A stretch of DNA of 64,000 nt from JARRNE01 sp963824085 (lineage in GTDB: Bacteria > Pseudomonadota > Gammaproteobacteria > Chromatiales > Chromatiaceae). This document shows, one piece after another, positions 17,255 to 28,230 of this stretch (position 1 is its first letter; each line of letters begins with the position of its first letter). Location of the stretch: the NCBI GenBank assembly GCA_963824085.1, contig CAWGNT010000017.1, forward strand, positions 324,044 through 388,043, in the 5' to 3' direction. Below the pieces are notes generated by a model. That model ran no database searches. It was not told the DNA's origin and saw only the letters and a list, made by a program, of their open reading frames with translations. The position numbers were made by a program, and so were the translations under genes.

Positions 17255-17737
17255 ATGCCGGATTTCCTCCAGTCGCTGAGCGAGCTCTATCAGGCTCAGC
17301 TCCAGCGGTACCGAAACCGCCCGTTTCTGCGGGCCGCCATGGCGGCCTGTGCATTGGTCTCCGTCGCGAGCGGCTCCGTTTCTTTCCGTCACCGCGTGCG
17401 TGTCGATCGTCTCATGGATACTCTCGATGCCTTGAGGGTATTCGACCCCCATGAGGGCGTGGAGCTGTTCAATCAGTTCGTGGACGCCCTCAAGGCTGAC
17501 CCGGAAGCCGGTCATCGCCATGCATTGGAGGTAGTTGCGGACGAGGTCGCCCACGAGCCCGAGAAGGCACGTCTGCTGGGGCGGATCTGTCTCGCGGTGA
17601 GCCAGCGCGACGGGGTGATTCCTGCGGCGGAGTGGCGCGAGGTCGCGTCCCTGTGCCAGTGCCTCGGTGTCGCGCCGACGACCTGCGGATTGGACGAGAT
17701 CGTTACTTCCGCTGGTGAGTGCGGAGACGGCGGCTAG
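17255..17737 (+). CDS. TerB-like tellurite-resistance domain protein
   Basis: The 160-residue all-helical protein has the TerB fold pattern: AAMAACALVSVASGSVSFRHR, then FDPHEGVELFNQFVDALKADP, then RLLGRICLAVSQRDGVIPAAEW, with Asp/Glu residues in the places that bind metal in TerB. Unlike canonical TerB, the first acidic loop is SGSVSF. The physiological role is not known from sequence. It is followed by the phosphohexomutase gene after 108 bp. Confidence 0.8.
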   Translation: MPDFLQSLSELYQAQLQRYRNRPFLRAAMAACALVSVASGSVSFRHRVRVDRLMDTLDALRVFDPHEGVELFNQFVDALKADPEAGHRHALEVVADEVAHEPEKARLLGRICLAVSQRDGVIPAAEWREVASLCQCLGVAPTTCGLDEIVTSAGECGDGG

Positions 17738-17845
17738 CTTGCGGGGGTCGCGGACTCGTGACTTGCCGCACCGGACGCTCGGCCACAGTCGGACCGTGGA
17801 GATCGGGAGCGAGTCGGCCACTAAAGGTCCGATAGGGAGGGGCGC

Positions 17846-19339
17846 GTGCGAGTATCCATCGCCAAGCTGATGGCGGAGAGTGGGGTCAAGTTCGGCACCA
17901 GCGGGGCTCGCGGCCTGGTTGACGACATGACCGACCGCGTGTGCTATGCGTACACCTTGGGTTTCACGCAGCACCTCCTTGAGCGGGGCATCGTGTCGGT
18001 CGGAACACAGGTGGGGCTGGCCGGAGATTTGCGCGCGAGCACCGGTCGCATCATGGACGCCTGTTCACAGGCATTGCGCGACTGTGACCTGCGTCCACGT
18101 AATCTTGGCCGTATCCCGAGCCCGGCGCTTGCCGCCTTCGGGATCGCTGGTGGCATCCCTAGCATGATGGTGACGGGGAGTCATATCCCGGACGACCGCA
18201 ACGGAATCAAGTTCAACCTGCCGACGGGGGAGATCCTCAAGGAGGACGAGGAGGCTATCCGCGCTCAGGAGGTTACGCTCCGCGAGGATCTGTTCGACGC
18301 GACCGGCGCCTTCGTCGCCAAGACGGGCTCACCTCTGCCACCGCAGGACGCCGCCGCGTTCGACGCCTACGTGAACCGGTATCTAGCGTTCTTCCCTTCG
18401 CATTGCCTCTCGGGGCTGCGCGTGGGGCTCTACGAGCACTCCAGCGTTGCGCGTGATTCCCTTCATGCGGTCCTTGCGGGCTTGGGCGCCGAGGTGGTTC
18501 GGCTCGGCTTCTCTGCTGCCTTTGTCCCCGTGGACACGGAGGCCATTCGCCCGGAGGACGTGGCGCTCGCACGCCGTTGGTGCGCCGACGGTGGGCTCGA
18601 CGCGTTGGTCTCGGCCGATGGCGACGGGGACCGGCCCCTCGTGGCGGACGAGAGGGGCGAGTGGCTGCGCGGGGACGTCGTGGGGATACTGTGCGCGCGC
18701 AGTCTCGGTGCTCAGGGGGTGGTGACGCCTGTGAGCAGCAATACGGCGGTGGAGAAATGCGGATGGTTCGGCGAGGTGCTGCGCACTCGTATCGGGTCTC
18801 CCTTCGTCATCGTCGGCATGCAGAGGCTACTGGCGCGCGGGGTCGCCCCGGTCGTCGGCTACGAGGCAAACGGAGGCTTTCTCCTCGCCTCTCACATCGA
18901 GCAGGACGGCCGGCAGCTGGCGGCACTGCCGACACGCGATGCGGTAATCGTGGCGGTCTGCGTCCTGCGCATGGCCCGGGAGCAAAGGCTGTCCGTCTCG
19001 CGACTTGCGGCGCACCTTCCCCGGCGCTACACCGCCAGCGACCGCATCAAGGATTTTCCCAGCGATCTCAGTCACGCGCAGCTCGGTGTACTCGCGACCG
19101 GTGATCTCGTGCGGGACAAGGTCGCCGTGGGGGAGGTCTTCGGGGGCGCCTTCGGCGAGGTCGTTGGGCTCGACACCACCGACGGCCTGCGGATGACCTT
19201 CGCGAGCGGCGAGATCGCTCACCTGCGGCCGTCCGGCAACGCCCCGGAGCTGCGTGCCTATACGGAGGCGGAAACCCCGGAGCGGGCGACGGAAATGAAC
19301 CGGATCTGCATGGAGATCCTGGCCGACTGGCGCGCGTGA
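17846..19339 (+). CDS. Phosphohexomutase (phosphomannomutase-like)
   Basis: The 497-residue alpha-D-phosphohexomutase has the phosphoserine loop TGSHIPDDRNGIKF near 111-124, the Mg2+ loop DGDGDRP near 256-262, the sugar-binding loop GYEANGGF near 338-345, and the phosphate-binding loop RPSGNAPELR near 461-470. The active-site TGSH replaces the usual TASH. The start is GTG with AGGGAGG just upstream. The substrate (mannose-, glucose- or glucosamine-phosphate) cannot be told from sequence; EANGG suggests the PMM/PGM group. Confidence 0.9.
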   Translation: MRVSIAKLMAESGVKFGTSGARGLVDDMTDRVCYAYTLGFTQHLLERGIVSVGTQVGLAGDLRASTGRIMDACSQALRDCDLRPRNLGRIPSPALAAFGIAGGIPSMMVTGSHIPDDRNGIKFNLPTGEILKEDEEAIRAQEVTLREDLFDATGAFVAKTGSPLPPQDAAAFDAYVNRYLAFFPSHCLSGLRVGLYEHSSVARDSLHAVLAGLGAEVVRLGFSAAFVPVDTEAIRPEDVALARRWCADGGLDALVSADGDGDRPLVADERGEWLRGDVVGILCARSLGAQGVVTPVSSNTAVEKCGWFGEVLRTRIGSPFVIVGMQRLLARGVAPVVGYEANGGFLLASHIEQDGRQLAALPTRDAVIVAVCVLRMAREQRLSVSRLAAHLPRRYTASDRIKDFPSDLSHAQLGVLATGDLVRDKVAVGEVFGGAFGEVVGLDTTDGLRMTFASGEIAHLRPSGNAPELRAYTEAETPERATEMNRICMEILADWRA

Positions 19340-19502
19340 CGGGGCCTGGCCGGCTGGGCTAGTACAGCCGCGCCGCAATCCCGTCAACTACACGATTGTC
19401 GGTTCTCCGGAGTTGGGTTACTGGCGTCTGCGGGCGCCGTGAATATGTCCGCTCGTTCCAGGCGTCGGCGCCGTCGATCCTTCGGTGATTAGCGCACGGG
19501 CA

Positions 19503-21247
<1,745 letters not shown>

Positions 21248-21251
<4 letters not shown>

Positions 21252-21517
21252 TCCGACTCCCCGAAACGGTTGGCTATGAGATGCTCGAGGGCCGCTGCGG
21301 CGGCCTCTTCGTCTTCCCCCTCGATGAGAAGAGTAACGCGTGTGCCCTGGGCAGCCGCCAGCATCATCACCCCCATGATGCTCTTGCCGTTGACCCGTTG
21401 CCCCATCCGTTCCACTTGGATGTGGCTGGCAAAGCCGCTGGCGCAGGTGACGAACTTGGCGGCGGCGCGGGCGTGAAGCCCAAGCTTGTTGACGATCTCG
21501 ATTTCTCTCCGTATCAC
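21248..21517 (-). CDS. ptsH: Phosphocarrier protein HPr
   Basis: The 89-residue HPr has the phospho-acceptor His15 in LGLHARAAA and Ser46 in NGKSIMGVMML, the site used by HPr kinase. An hprK gene lies three genes upstream, so Ser46 phosphorylation is plausible here, as in other proteobacteria with incomplete PTS. It overlaps ptsI by 4 bases and follows the EIIA gene by 3 bases. Confidence 0.96.
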
Positions 21518-21520
21518 CCT

Positions 21521-21928
21521 CTAGCCCGTCCGTGCGTCGCGTTGATTGCACAGGACCACGCCGTCCTTGCCGCCGCTCAGCGCCTTGGCTGCCATGTCGT
21601 CTACCGCAAGACTTGGATAGTTGAGGACCCTGACCAACATGGGCAGATTGACGCCCGTGAGCACGAAGCACCCCTCACGTTGTTTCAGCATATTGGCGAC
21701 GTTCGCCGGAGTGGACCCAAACAGATCGGTTAGGACGAGCACGCCGTCCCCCTCATCGAGGCGATCCGCAAGCGCCCCTGCCCGCACCTCCAGGATGTCC
21801 CGCTCCGCATCTGCGGACACCGCCAGCGTCTCCACCCGCAGGGGACAACGCCCGAGCATGGTCGTCGCCGTCTCCAGCAGGGCGCTCCCGATACCATTGT
21901 GGGTGATTAGCAGCAGGCCGACGCTCAT
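21521..21928 (-). CDS. PTS EIIA component, mannose family (regulatory)
   Basis: The 135-residue protein has the EIIA-Man fold with phospho-His10 in LLITHNGIG and the DLFGSTPANVA loop near 68-78. There are no matching IIB, IIC or IID genes here, so it is likely a regulatory phospho-sink in the PTS-Ntr cascade. Its start overlaps the rapZ stop (ATGA). Confidence 0.93.
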   Translation of the reverse strand: MSVGLLLITHNGIGSALLETATTMLGRCPLRVETLAVSADAERDILEVRAGALADRLDEGDGVLVLTDLFGSTPANVANMLKQREGCFVLTGVNLPMLVRVLNYPSLAVDDMAAKALSGGKDGVVLCNQRDARTG

Positions 21929-22782
21929 GGCAGCTCCCGGTGACGGACCATGACCTTGCGGCCGCTCGCCTCGAAATGCCGGCGCAGCTGATCGGCCATG
22001 TAGACCGATCGATGTTGGCCCCCCGTGCAGCCGATGGCAATGGTCAGATAGCTGCGCCCGTCCGCTTCGAAGCAGGGGACCCACCGATCGAAGAAGCGCG
22101 CCAGATCGCCGCGCAGCGCGGCAACCTCGGGGGCCTGCTCGAGGAATTCCCCAACCTGCGAATCCAGGCCGGTCAGGCGACGAAGGGCGGGCTGCCAGTG
22201 CGGATTGGGCAGACAGCGGACGTCGAAGACAAAGTCTGCATCCGGTGGAACGCCGTGCTTGAAACCGAACGTCTGCAGCAGGATCGACACCTGGGACTGC
22301 AAATCGGCGCCGAAGCGCTCGCGTACCAGGTCCCGCAGCTGGTGCACATTGGTGTGTGTGGTGTCGTAACGCAGGTCGGCCTCGCTCAAGATTGGCTCGA
22401 GGAGCCGCCGCTCGAGGTCGATGGCCTCGGCGAGCGAGCGGTCGCGCGCGGTTAGGGGGTGCTTGCGGCGAGTCTCGCTGAAGCGCTTGATCAGGGTCTC
22501 GGGCTGGGCCTCGAGATACAGTACGCGGCAATCGAAGGAGCGCCCGCGCAGCTCTCGAATCAGCGCGGGTAGCTCGCGCAGGTGATCCGACTGGTTGCGC
22601 GCGTCGATGCCGACCGCGGTCTTTTCAAACGCGGATCTCGACGTGCCCTCCAGGCCGATGGCGAGATCCTTCAGCAGGAATAGGGGCAGATTGTCGATGC
22701 AGTAGTAGCCGAGGTCCTCCAGCGCGTGCAGGGCCACGCTCTTGCCGGAGCCGGACAGGCCACTAACGACAACCAGCTTCAT
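21925..22782 (-). CDS. rapZ: RNase adapter protein RapZ
   Basis: The 285-residue P-loop protein has Walker A GLSGSGKS at 8-15, the DNLP motif at 30-33, and the C-terminal block TIAIGCTGGQHRSVYMAD near 246-263. In E. coli RapZ binds GlmZ sRNA and UDP-GlcNAc precursors to control glmS. Here it lies between hprK and EIIA-Man, the common order ptsN-hprK-rapZ. Confidence 0.95.
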   Translation of the reverse strand: MKLVVVSGLSGSGKSVALHALEDLGYYCIDNLPLFLLKDLAIGLEGTSRSAFEKTAVGIDARNQSDHLRELPALIRELRGRSFDCRVLYLEAQPETLIKRFSETRRKHPLTARDRSLAEAIDLERRLLEPILSEADLRYDTTHTNVHQLRDLVRERFGADLQSQVSILLQTFGFKHGVPPDADFVFDVRCLPNPHWQPALRRLTGLDSQVGEFLEQAPEVAALRGDLARFFDRWVPCFEADGRSYLTIAIGCTGGQHRSVYMADQLRRHFEASGRKVMVRHRELP

Positions 22783-22836
22783 GACGCGCCGATAATCCTG
22801 GACATTGGTGTGACATCGACCCTTGTCGAACCTGGC

Positions 22837-23805
22837 TCACTCCATATCTTCGAGCGAGAGCGGCAGCGTATCCTGCACCGCGCGCGCTTGGCGCTCCGCG
22901 AAATCCACACCTGCGTCGTAGCCGCGGATGCGCAAGATTTGATGGCGGACCGCCGCCTCTACCAAGATCGCGAGATTGCGACCGGGTGCTACCGGCATAG
23001 TGATTTCCGGTACCGCAATACCAAGTACCGAGCGCGCCGAAAGACTGCCCGAAAGGCGGTCCATGCGTCCGAGCTCGCGATTGTTCATGACCCGCAGATG
23101 GATGATCAGGTTGAGATCCTTGCTCTCGCGCACGGCACTTTCGCCGAACATTGCGCGGATGTTGAGGACGCCGAGACCGCGTACCTCAAGAAAGTCCCGC
23201 AGCAGGGGCGGACAGGCCCCGTTGACGGTCTCCGGCGCGACTCGGGCGAACAGAGGCGCGTCGTCGGCGATCAGGCGATGGCCTCGACTGATGAGATCGA
23301 GGGCAAGCTCGCTCTTGCCGATGGCCGGATCTCCCGTCAGCAGGACGCCCATCCCGAGCACTTCCATGAAGACGCCGTGGACCGTCGTCCGTTCCGCAAG
23401 GGCATGCGTCAGGAAATACTGGAGATGGTCGATGATCTCGCCGTCGCGCAGGGGAGAGCCGAGCAAAGGCGTGGCCGAGCGCTGCGCGCGCTCATGCACG
23501 ACCGGCTCAGGCTCGATGTCCTCAGCGAAGATGACGGCCGCGGGACGCGCGGCGAACAGCTTGTCGATCGTTTCCAGGTAGGCGGGCCGTCCGAGGTCCG
23601 TAAGGTATATGAGCTCGGCATGTCCAATGACCTGGAGGCGGTTTGGGTGGATGCAATTGAGCGAGCCTACCAGGGACTGCCCCTGGGTCCCCCGGTCATC
23701 GTCGCGCAGAGGACGCGATCGACTCGGGCGCGGTGTCAGCCACCTGAGCTTGAGCCGCGGCCCGATCTGCTCGATCAGGCCCTGAAGGGTGTAAACCGGG
23801 TTCAT
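22837..23805 (-). CDS. hprK: HPr kinase/phosphorylase
   Basis: This bifunctional enzyme phosphorylates or dephosphorylates Ser46 of HPr. The 322-residue protein has an N-terminal domain with ETIDKL, Walker A GDPAIGKS at 158-165, and the signature VRGLGVLNIRAMFG near 210-223. In most family members the Walker A reads GDSG(I/V)GKS; here S-G is P-A. It starts within the ptsN stop (ATGA). Confidence 0.94.
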   Translation of the reverse strand: MNPVYTLQGLIEQIGPRLKLRWLTPRPSRSRPLRDDDRGTQGQSLVGSLNCIHPNRLQVIGHAELIYLTDLGRPAYLETIDKLFAARPAAVIFAEDIEPEPVVHERAQRSATPLLGSPLRDGEIIDHLQYFLTHALAERTTVHGVFMEVLGMGVLLTGDPAIGKSELALDLISRGHRLIADDAPLFARVAPETVNGACPPLLRDFLEVRGLGVLNIRAMFGESAVRESKDLNLIIHLRVMNNRELGRMDRLSGSLSARSVLGIAVPEITMPVAPGRNLAILVEAAVRHQILRIRGYDAGVDFAERQARAVQDTLPLSLEDME

Positions 23806-24272
23806 GCGTCCCGTGGTTGTTCCTCCCAGCCCTCCAGGAGCCCCAGGATGTCCTCCGCCGAATCCGTGCGACGCAGCCGATCCCGCAGCGCGGGATCGCT
23901 GAACATGGTCGCCAGCCGCGAGAGCAGCTGGAGATGCATCTCGGTGGCGGACTCGGGGACCAGGAGTGCGAATGCGAGATCGACCGGTTTCTCGTCGATG
24001 GCGTCGAAATCGATGCCGTGCTGCAGCTGTACAAAGGCGCCAATGGCCTCGCGGACATCTTTCATACGGGCGTGCGGCAGGGCGATGCCGTGGCCGAGGC
24101 CAGTACTGCCCAGTCGCTCGCGGTCGAGCAGCCGCTCAAACACGGTTTCCGGCTGCAGCGCGGGGTCATCGGTCGCGAGCAGCTCGCCCAAAACCTCCAG
24201 CAAGCGCTTCTTGCTGCCGATCTCCAGACCGGTACCGATGCGGGTGGCAATGATGAAGTGGGGAGGAAACAT
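23802..24272 (-). CDS. ptsN: PTS IIA-like nitrogen regulatory protein PtsN
   Basis: PtsN is the terminal phosphoacceptor of the nitrogen PTS. The 156-residue protein has SKKRLLEVLGELL at 20-32 and the phospho-His67 in GHGIALPHAR, and ends with a helix LGLLEGWEEQ. The ATG at 24272 matches the family N-terminus, and GGGAGCAG lies upstream. An upstream extension to 24374 is open but has no homology that I recognise. Confidence 0.94.
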   Translation of the reverse strand: MFPPHFIIATRIGTGLEIGSKKRLLEVLGELLATDDPALQPETVFERLLDRERLGSTGLGHGIALPHARMKDVREAIGAFVQLQHGIDFDAIDEKPVDLAFALLVPESATEMHLQLLSRLATMFSDPALRDRLRRTDSAEDILGLLEGWEEQPRDA

Positions 24273-24410
24273 CAAATGCTGCTCCCGATGGGTAGGGGTT
24301 GGAGGTAGAACGCGGTTTCTCAAACCACGCGGTACCGGAGGCCCTCGGACGGGGTCTCGGCACCGCGTTGTCATGGCTTGGTGCAGGATTATGACACGAA
24401 GAACCTGCTT

Positions 24411-24731
24411 TTACGCTGTTTCCATCCCCTTGCTGCCATTGCTGCGGTGGGTGATCTTCTTTTCCTTGTGCCTGAGTACCTGACGGTCCAGCTTGTCGAT
24501 GAGCGTGTCTATGGCGGCGTACATGTCCTCGTGGACGGAGTCGGCAAAGACCTTGGCTCCATTGACGTGGAGTGTCGCTTCGGCCTTCTGACGGAGTTTC
24601 TCTACGCTCAGGATAACGTGGACGTTGATGACGTGGTCGAAGTGCCTCGCAAGCCGCTCAAATTTGCTGTCCACGTAGCCTTTGAGGGCATCGGTGATGT
24701 CCACGTGGTGACCCGTCAGGTTGATCTGCAT
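24411..24731 (-). CDS. hpf: Ribosome hibernation promoting factor
   Basis: The 106-residue short-form HPF/YfiA protein starts MQINLTGHHVDITDALKGYV and has the basic C-terminal half (DKLDRQVLRHKEKKI). It docks in the 30S subunit during stationary phase. It lies directly downstream of rpoN, as in E. coli. AGGAG precedes the chosen ATG at 24731. Confidence 0.95.
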   Translation of the reverse strand: MQINLTGHHVDITDALKGYVDSKFERLARHFDHVINVHVILSVEKLRQKAEATLHVNGAKVFADSVHEDMYAAIDTLIDKLDRQVLRHKEKKITHRSNGSKGMETA

Positions 24732-24760
24732 AGTGTGACTCCTAGGTTTCAAACAGCCTG

Positions 24761-26230
24761 TTAAATCAGGCGCTTGCGCTCATTCGAGGGTGGGATTCCC
24801 ATTGCCTCGCGGTACTTGGCGACGGTTCTGCGTGCCACCTGGATGCCTTGGTCCGACAGGATCTCTGCGATCTTATTGTCACTCAGCGGCTTGTCCGGTC
24901 TTTCGGCCGCGATGAGCTTGCGGATAAAGGCGCGGATGGCTGTCGACGAGCATTCGCCGCCAGAAGCGGTGCTGACGTGGCTGGAGAAGAAGTACTTGAA
25001 CTCGTAGGTGCCCCTGGGCGTGTACATGTACTTTTGAGTGGTGACTCGAGAGACGGTCGACTCGTGGAGACCGAGCGCCTCGGCCACGTCTCGCAGGACC
25101 ATGGGTTTCATGGCCTCCTCGCCGTGCTCAAGAAAGTCACGTTGCAGCTCGACGATTTTGGATGCGACCCTGAGCACTGTGTCGTTTCGGCTGGCCAGGC
25201 TCTTGATGAACCACCTTGCCTCCTGAAGGTGATTCTTCAGGCAGGTGTTGTCTTTGCTCTGGTCCGCCCGCCGGATGAGCTTCGCGTAGTCCGGGTTTAC
25301 CCTGAGCTTGGGCATGGTCTCGGGGTTGAGCTCGACGACCCAGCTGCCCTCGCGCCTACGTACGAACACGTCGGGGATAACGTACTCCGTCTCGATTTCG
25401 GCGATCAAGCTGCCCGGGCGGGGGTGCTGCGCCCGGATCAAGGCGGCCGCCTTCCGCAGGTCCTCCACGGTGGCCGTCAAATGGCGACCGATCTGCTCGA
25501 GGTCGTTCTTCGTAAAGGCCTCGAAGTAACGCTCGCAAAGGGTGATCGCCAGGCCGCGCTGCGGCGTGTCCGCAGGGAGCTGTCTCAGCTGAATGAGGAG
25601 ACACTCACGCAGGTCGCGCGCTCCCACCCCGGGCGGGTCAAGCGACTGAATCCAGTGCATGACCGCCTCGATTTCCTCGAGCGTGAGATCGTCGTCTCCA
25701 AGTGTCTCCAGGAGCTCCTCAGGGCTTGTCTTGAGGTAGCCGCTCGTGTCGATGGCGTCGATAAGGGCCGTTGCGATGGCGGCATCTGTTCCGCCGAGCC
25801 GGCTGAGGTTTAGCTGCCAGTGGAGATGATCGTGGAGGCTGGTCGGTCGGCTTTGCTGGGCGAACAGGTCGAAGTCTCCCGCCTCGTCGGATGCGTGACC
25901 GCCGCTGGGCACATAGCTGTCGTACACATCGCTCCACTCGCTGTCGACTGGGAGCTCTGCGGGCATAGGCGTGCTTTCCGGATTCACCTCCCGGTCTACG
26001 CCTGCATCGATACTGGCGCGCTCGCGCGACTCCGCTGCCGCCTCGGCGGAGCTCTCACCGTTCAGGCGCTCCGCTTCCTCGGTGTTCTCCAGCATCAGGT
26101 TCGACTCGAGAGCATCCTGGATCTCGTGCTGCAGATCCAGCATGGAGAGCTGTAGGAGGCGAATGGCCTGCTGCAGCTGCGGCGTCATGGTCAGCTGTTG
26201 ACCGAGACGGAGCTGAATGGACTGCTTCAT
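24761..26230 (-). CDS. rpoN: RNA polymerase sigma-54 factor
   Basis: The 489-residue protein starts with region I (SIQLRLGQQLTMTPQLQQAI), followed by an acidic region II. It has the core-binding domain and a helix-turn-helix in LGLHESTVSRVTTQKYM. It ends with the RpoN box ARRTVAKYREAM near the C-terminus. It needs enhancer-binding activators; none is in the window. Upstream lies lptB, giving the conserved lptB-rpoN-hpf-ptsN order. Confidence 0.97.
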   Translation of the reverse strand: MKQSIQLRLGQQLTMTPQLQQAIRLLQLSMLDLQHEIQDALESNLMLENTEEAERLNGESSAEAAAESRERASIDAGVDREVNPESTPMPAELPVDSEWSDVYDSYVPSGGHASDEAGDFDLFAQQSRPTSLHDHLHWQLNLSRLGGTDAAIATALIDAIDTSGYLKTSPEELLETLGDDDLTLEEIEAVMHWIQSLDPPGVGARDLRECLLIQLRQLPADTPQRGLAITLCERYFEAFTKNDLEQIGRHLTATVEDLRKAAALIRAQHPRPGSLIAEIETEYVIPDVFVRRREGSWVVELNPETMPKLRVNPDYAKLIRRADQSKDNTCLKNHLQEARWFIKSLASRNDTVLRVASKIVELQRDFLEHGEEAMKPMVLRDVAEALGLHESTVSRVTTQKYMYTPRGTYEFKYFFSSHVSTASGGECSSTAIRAFIRKLIAAERPDKPLSDNKIAEILSDQGIQVARRTVAKYREAMGIPPSNERKRLI

Positions 26231-26332
26231 GACGGCGCCTATGTAATCTGGTACGTTATTTGAATATAGACGCCAAAGATTCTAGCCCATCTTGGGGGGG
26301 GCAGAACAAGGGAGGGAGTGGGTAACGCGTCG

Positions 26333-27058
26333 TCAAAGTGTGAAGTGCTCCCCTAAATACACGGCCCGCACCTCTGCGTTCTGCAACAGGTCTTGGGGTG
26401 TACCCTCGGCGATGACCTTGCCCTCGTTAATGATGTAGGCGCGATCACATATGTCCAGTGTCTCCCGAACATTGTGGTCCGTGACCAGAATGCCGATATT
26501 GCGCTGGCGCAGGTGTCGGACGATGCCCTTGATATCGCCGACCGCTATCGGGTCGATGCCCGCAAACGGCTCATCGAGCAGCATCACCTTGGGCTCGACG
26601 GCGAGCGCTCGCGCGATTTCCAGCCGTCGGCGTTCCCCCCCCGAGAGACTAAGCGCGAGTGATGCGCGCACATGGGATATGCCCAGCTCCTCCAGCAGCT
26701 CGCGGGCGCGCTGCTCTCGCCCCGCCCGGTCGAGGTCGCCACGCGTTTCGAGGACTGCTAGGAGGTTGTCCCGGGCCGTGAGCTTGCGGAACACCGAGGG
26801 TTCTTGCGCAAGGTAGCTTAGGCCGCGCCGGGCGCGGGCATGCATGGGCAACAGGGTGATATCTTGGCCGTCGAGGTCGATGCTGCCGCCGTCGGCCGGG
26901 ATCAGCCCCACGATCAGGTAAAAGCAGGTCGTCTTGCCCGCCCCGTTGGGGCCGAGCAGGCCAACGACCTCGCCGGCCTGGACGCGAACGCTCACGCCCT
27001 GTAACACACGCCGGCGGCGATAGCTCTTGGCGAGATCTGTCGCTCTTAGGGTTGTCAC
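26333..27058 (-). CDS. lptB: LPS export ABC transporter ATPase LptB
   Basis: LptB powers extraction of lipopolysaccharide from the inner membrane with LptFG. The 241-residue ATPase has Walker A GPNGAGKTT near 36-44, the Q-loop in SYLAQEPSVF, signature LSGGERRRLEIARAL near 138-152 and Walker B VMLLDEPFAGID near 158-169. Its start overlaps the lptA stop by 4 bases. Confidence 0.96.
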   Translation of the reverse strand: MTTLRATDLAKSYRRRRVLQGVSVRVQAGEVVGLLGPNGAGKTTCFYLIVGLIPADGGSIDLDGQDITLLPMHARARRGLSYLAQEPSVFRKLTARDNLLAVLETRGDLDRAGREQRARELLEELGISHVRASLALSLSGGERRRLEIARALAVEPKVMLLDEPFAGIDPIAVGDIKGIVRHLRQRNIGILVTDHNVRETLDICDRAYIINEGKVIAEGTPQDLLQNAEVRAVYLGEHFTL

Positions 27059-27582
27059 TGCTGCGCCGGGTTGATTCGGATCTTCACCCGCTCTTTTCCT
27101 TGGACGCTGGCCCCCGCCTTGACCTGAGCGTTGGCGCGGTCATACACGATGCGGTCGCTGCGGAACGTGTCCTGCCCTTGGAATAGGACTGCCTTGCCAA
27201 TCAGGGTCAACTCGTCTTTGCCGGCGTCGTATTCCATGCGCAGGGCCTCGGCCTGCACCTCCTGCTTTTGCCCCTCGATCTTCTGGCGATACTTCACGGG
27301 TGCGCCCACGGCAGTAATGTGCTCGGGACGGCGGTCCGGGTAGTGATGCACCGTGACCTCGTCGGCCAAGATATGCATGCTGCCCTGCTGGATCTGTACA
27401 TTGCCCTTGTAGATACTCTCGGACTTCTGCTCATCGAGCTCGACGTTGTCGGCCTCCAGGTAGACCGGCTGCTCCTGGTCCGTCTTCAGGGCCAGGGCCT
27501 GCGGCGGAACCACAAACGTCATCAGAAGGGCCGCTGCTGCCAGCCAACGGCGAACCTCGTTCCATATCATCAGCGCTCTCAT
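27055..27582 (-). CDS. lptA: LPS transport periplasmic protein LptA
   Basis: The 175-residue protein has a signal peptide (hydrophobic core LAAAALLMTFVVPP, cleavage near ALALK) and the OstA/LptA beta-jellyroll repeats, for example YLEADNVELDEQKSESIYKG and ITAVGAPVKYRQK. It bridges LPS across the periplasm. Start and stop overlap lptC and lptB. Confidence 0.94.
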   Translation of the reverse strand: MRALMIWNEVRRWLAAAALLMTFVVPPQALALKTDQEQPVYLEADNVELDEQKSESIYKGNVQIQQGSMHILADEVTVHHYPDRRPEHITAVGAPVKYRQKIEGQKQEVQAEALRMEYDAGKDELTLIGKAVLFQGQDTFRSDRIVYDRANAQVKAGASVQGKERVKIRINPAQQ

Positions 27583-28199
27583 CGCTTCCCCTCGGGTCGC
27601 CGCGCCGCCGGCAGGCTGTCGCCGGTCGTAGTGTCAACGACCACCTTGGCGTGGGTGCGGCCCAGCAGCTTGACCCGGACTGCCTCGCCCATCCATGCCT
27701 GTATGCCTGCCGTGGACGCGACCCAATCGCCGTCGCTCGTGATCTTCACCGGGGTATCCGTCTCGGCGTAGTCCTCGCGTGGCCGGATGTGTAGCTCGGC
27801 GGTACGCAGATGCACCGGCTGGGTCTCACCACTAGATGTCCGATCGACCCGCACGTCGTCGCGCAGGACGACCTTGTCGCCTTGCTCCGAGACCCAGCCC
27901 GTGCGCGAGCGAATGAGCCAGGGTGGTCCACGGTCGCTGAACAGGGTGAGGACCGGTTGATCGAGCTCGCTGCCGCCGTCATTCGGGTAGTGGCGCAATG
28001 CCGTCGCGGCGAGTCGCCGCTGCGGCAGTCCGTTGTTGTTCATCATGGTGGCCGTGAACTTCTCCACTGTGTAATCGGGCCGCCTCGGACCTGCGGGCAG
28101 CGGCGGCTTCTCGACCTGCACCCCCTGCTGTTGCCACCAAGCGAAAACCCCGATCACGGCCATGAGCAGGGCCAAGATGCGTTGTCGCGGGGAGAGCAT
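27579..28199 (-). CDS. lptC: LPS export membrane protein LptC
   Basis: The 206-residue bitopic protein has one N-terminal membrane helix (ILALLMAVIGVFAWW) and a periplasmic domain with the LptC pattern DYTVEKFTATMMNNNGLPQ and GNG-like DGDWVASTAGI. It anchors LptA to LptBFG. It is translationally coupled to lptA. Confidence 0.92.
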   Translation of the reverse strand: MLSPRQRILALLMAVIGVFAWWQQQGVQVEKPPLPAGPRRPDYTVEKFTATMMNNNGLPQRRLAATALRHYPNDGGSELDQPVLTLFSDRGPPWLIRSRTGWVSEQGDKVVLRDDVRVDRTSSGETQPVHLRTAELHIRPREDYAETDTPVKITSDGDWVASTAGIQAWMGEAVRVKLLGRTHAKVVVDTTTGDSLPAARRPEGKR

Positions 28200-28230
28200 G
28201 GGCGGTCCTGGCTTCCTCCGGGCAATGTAC

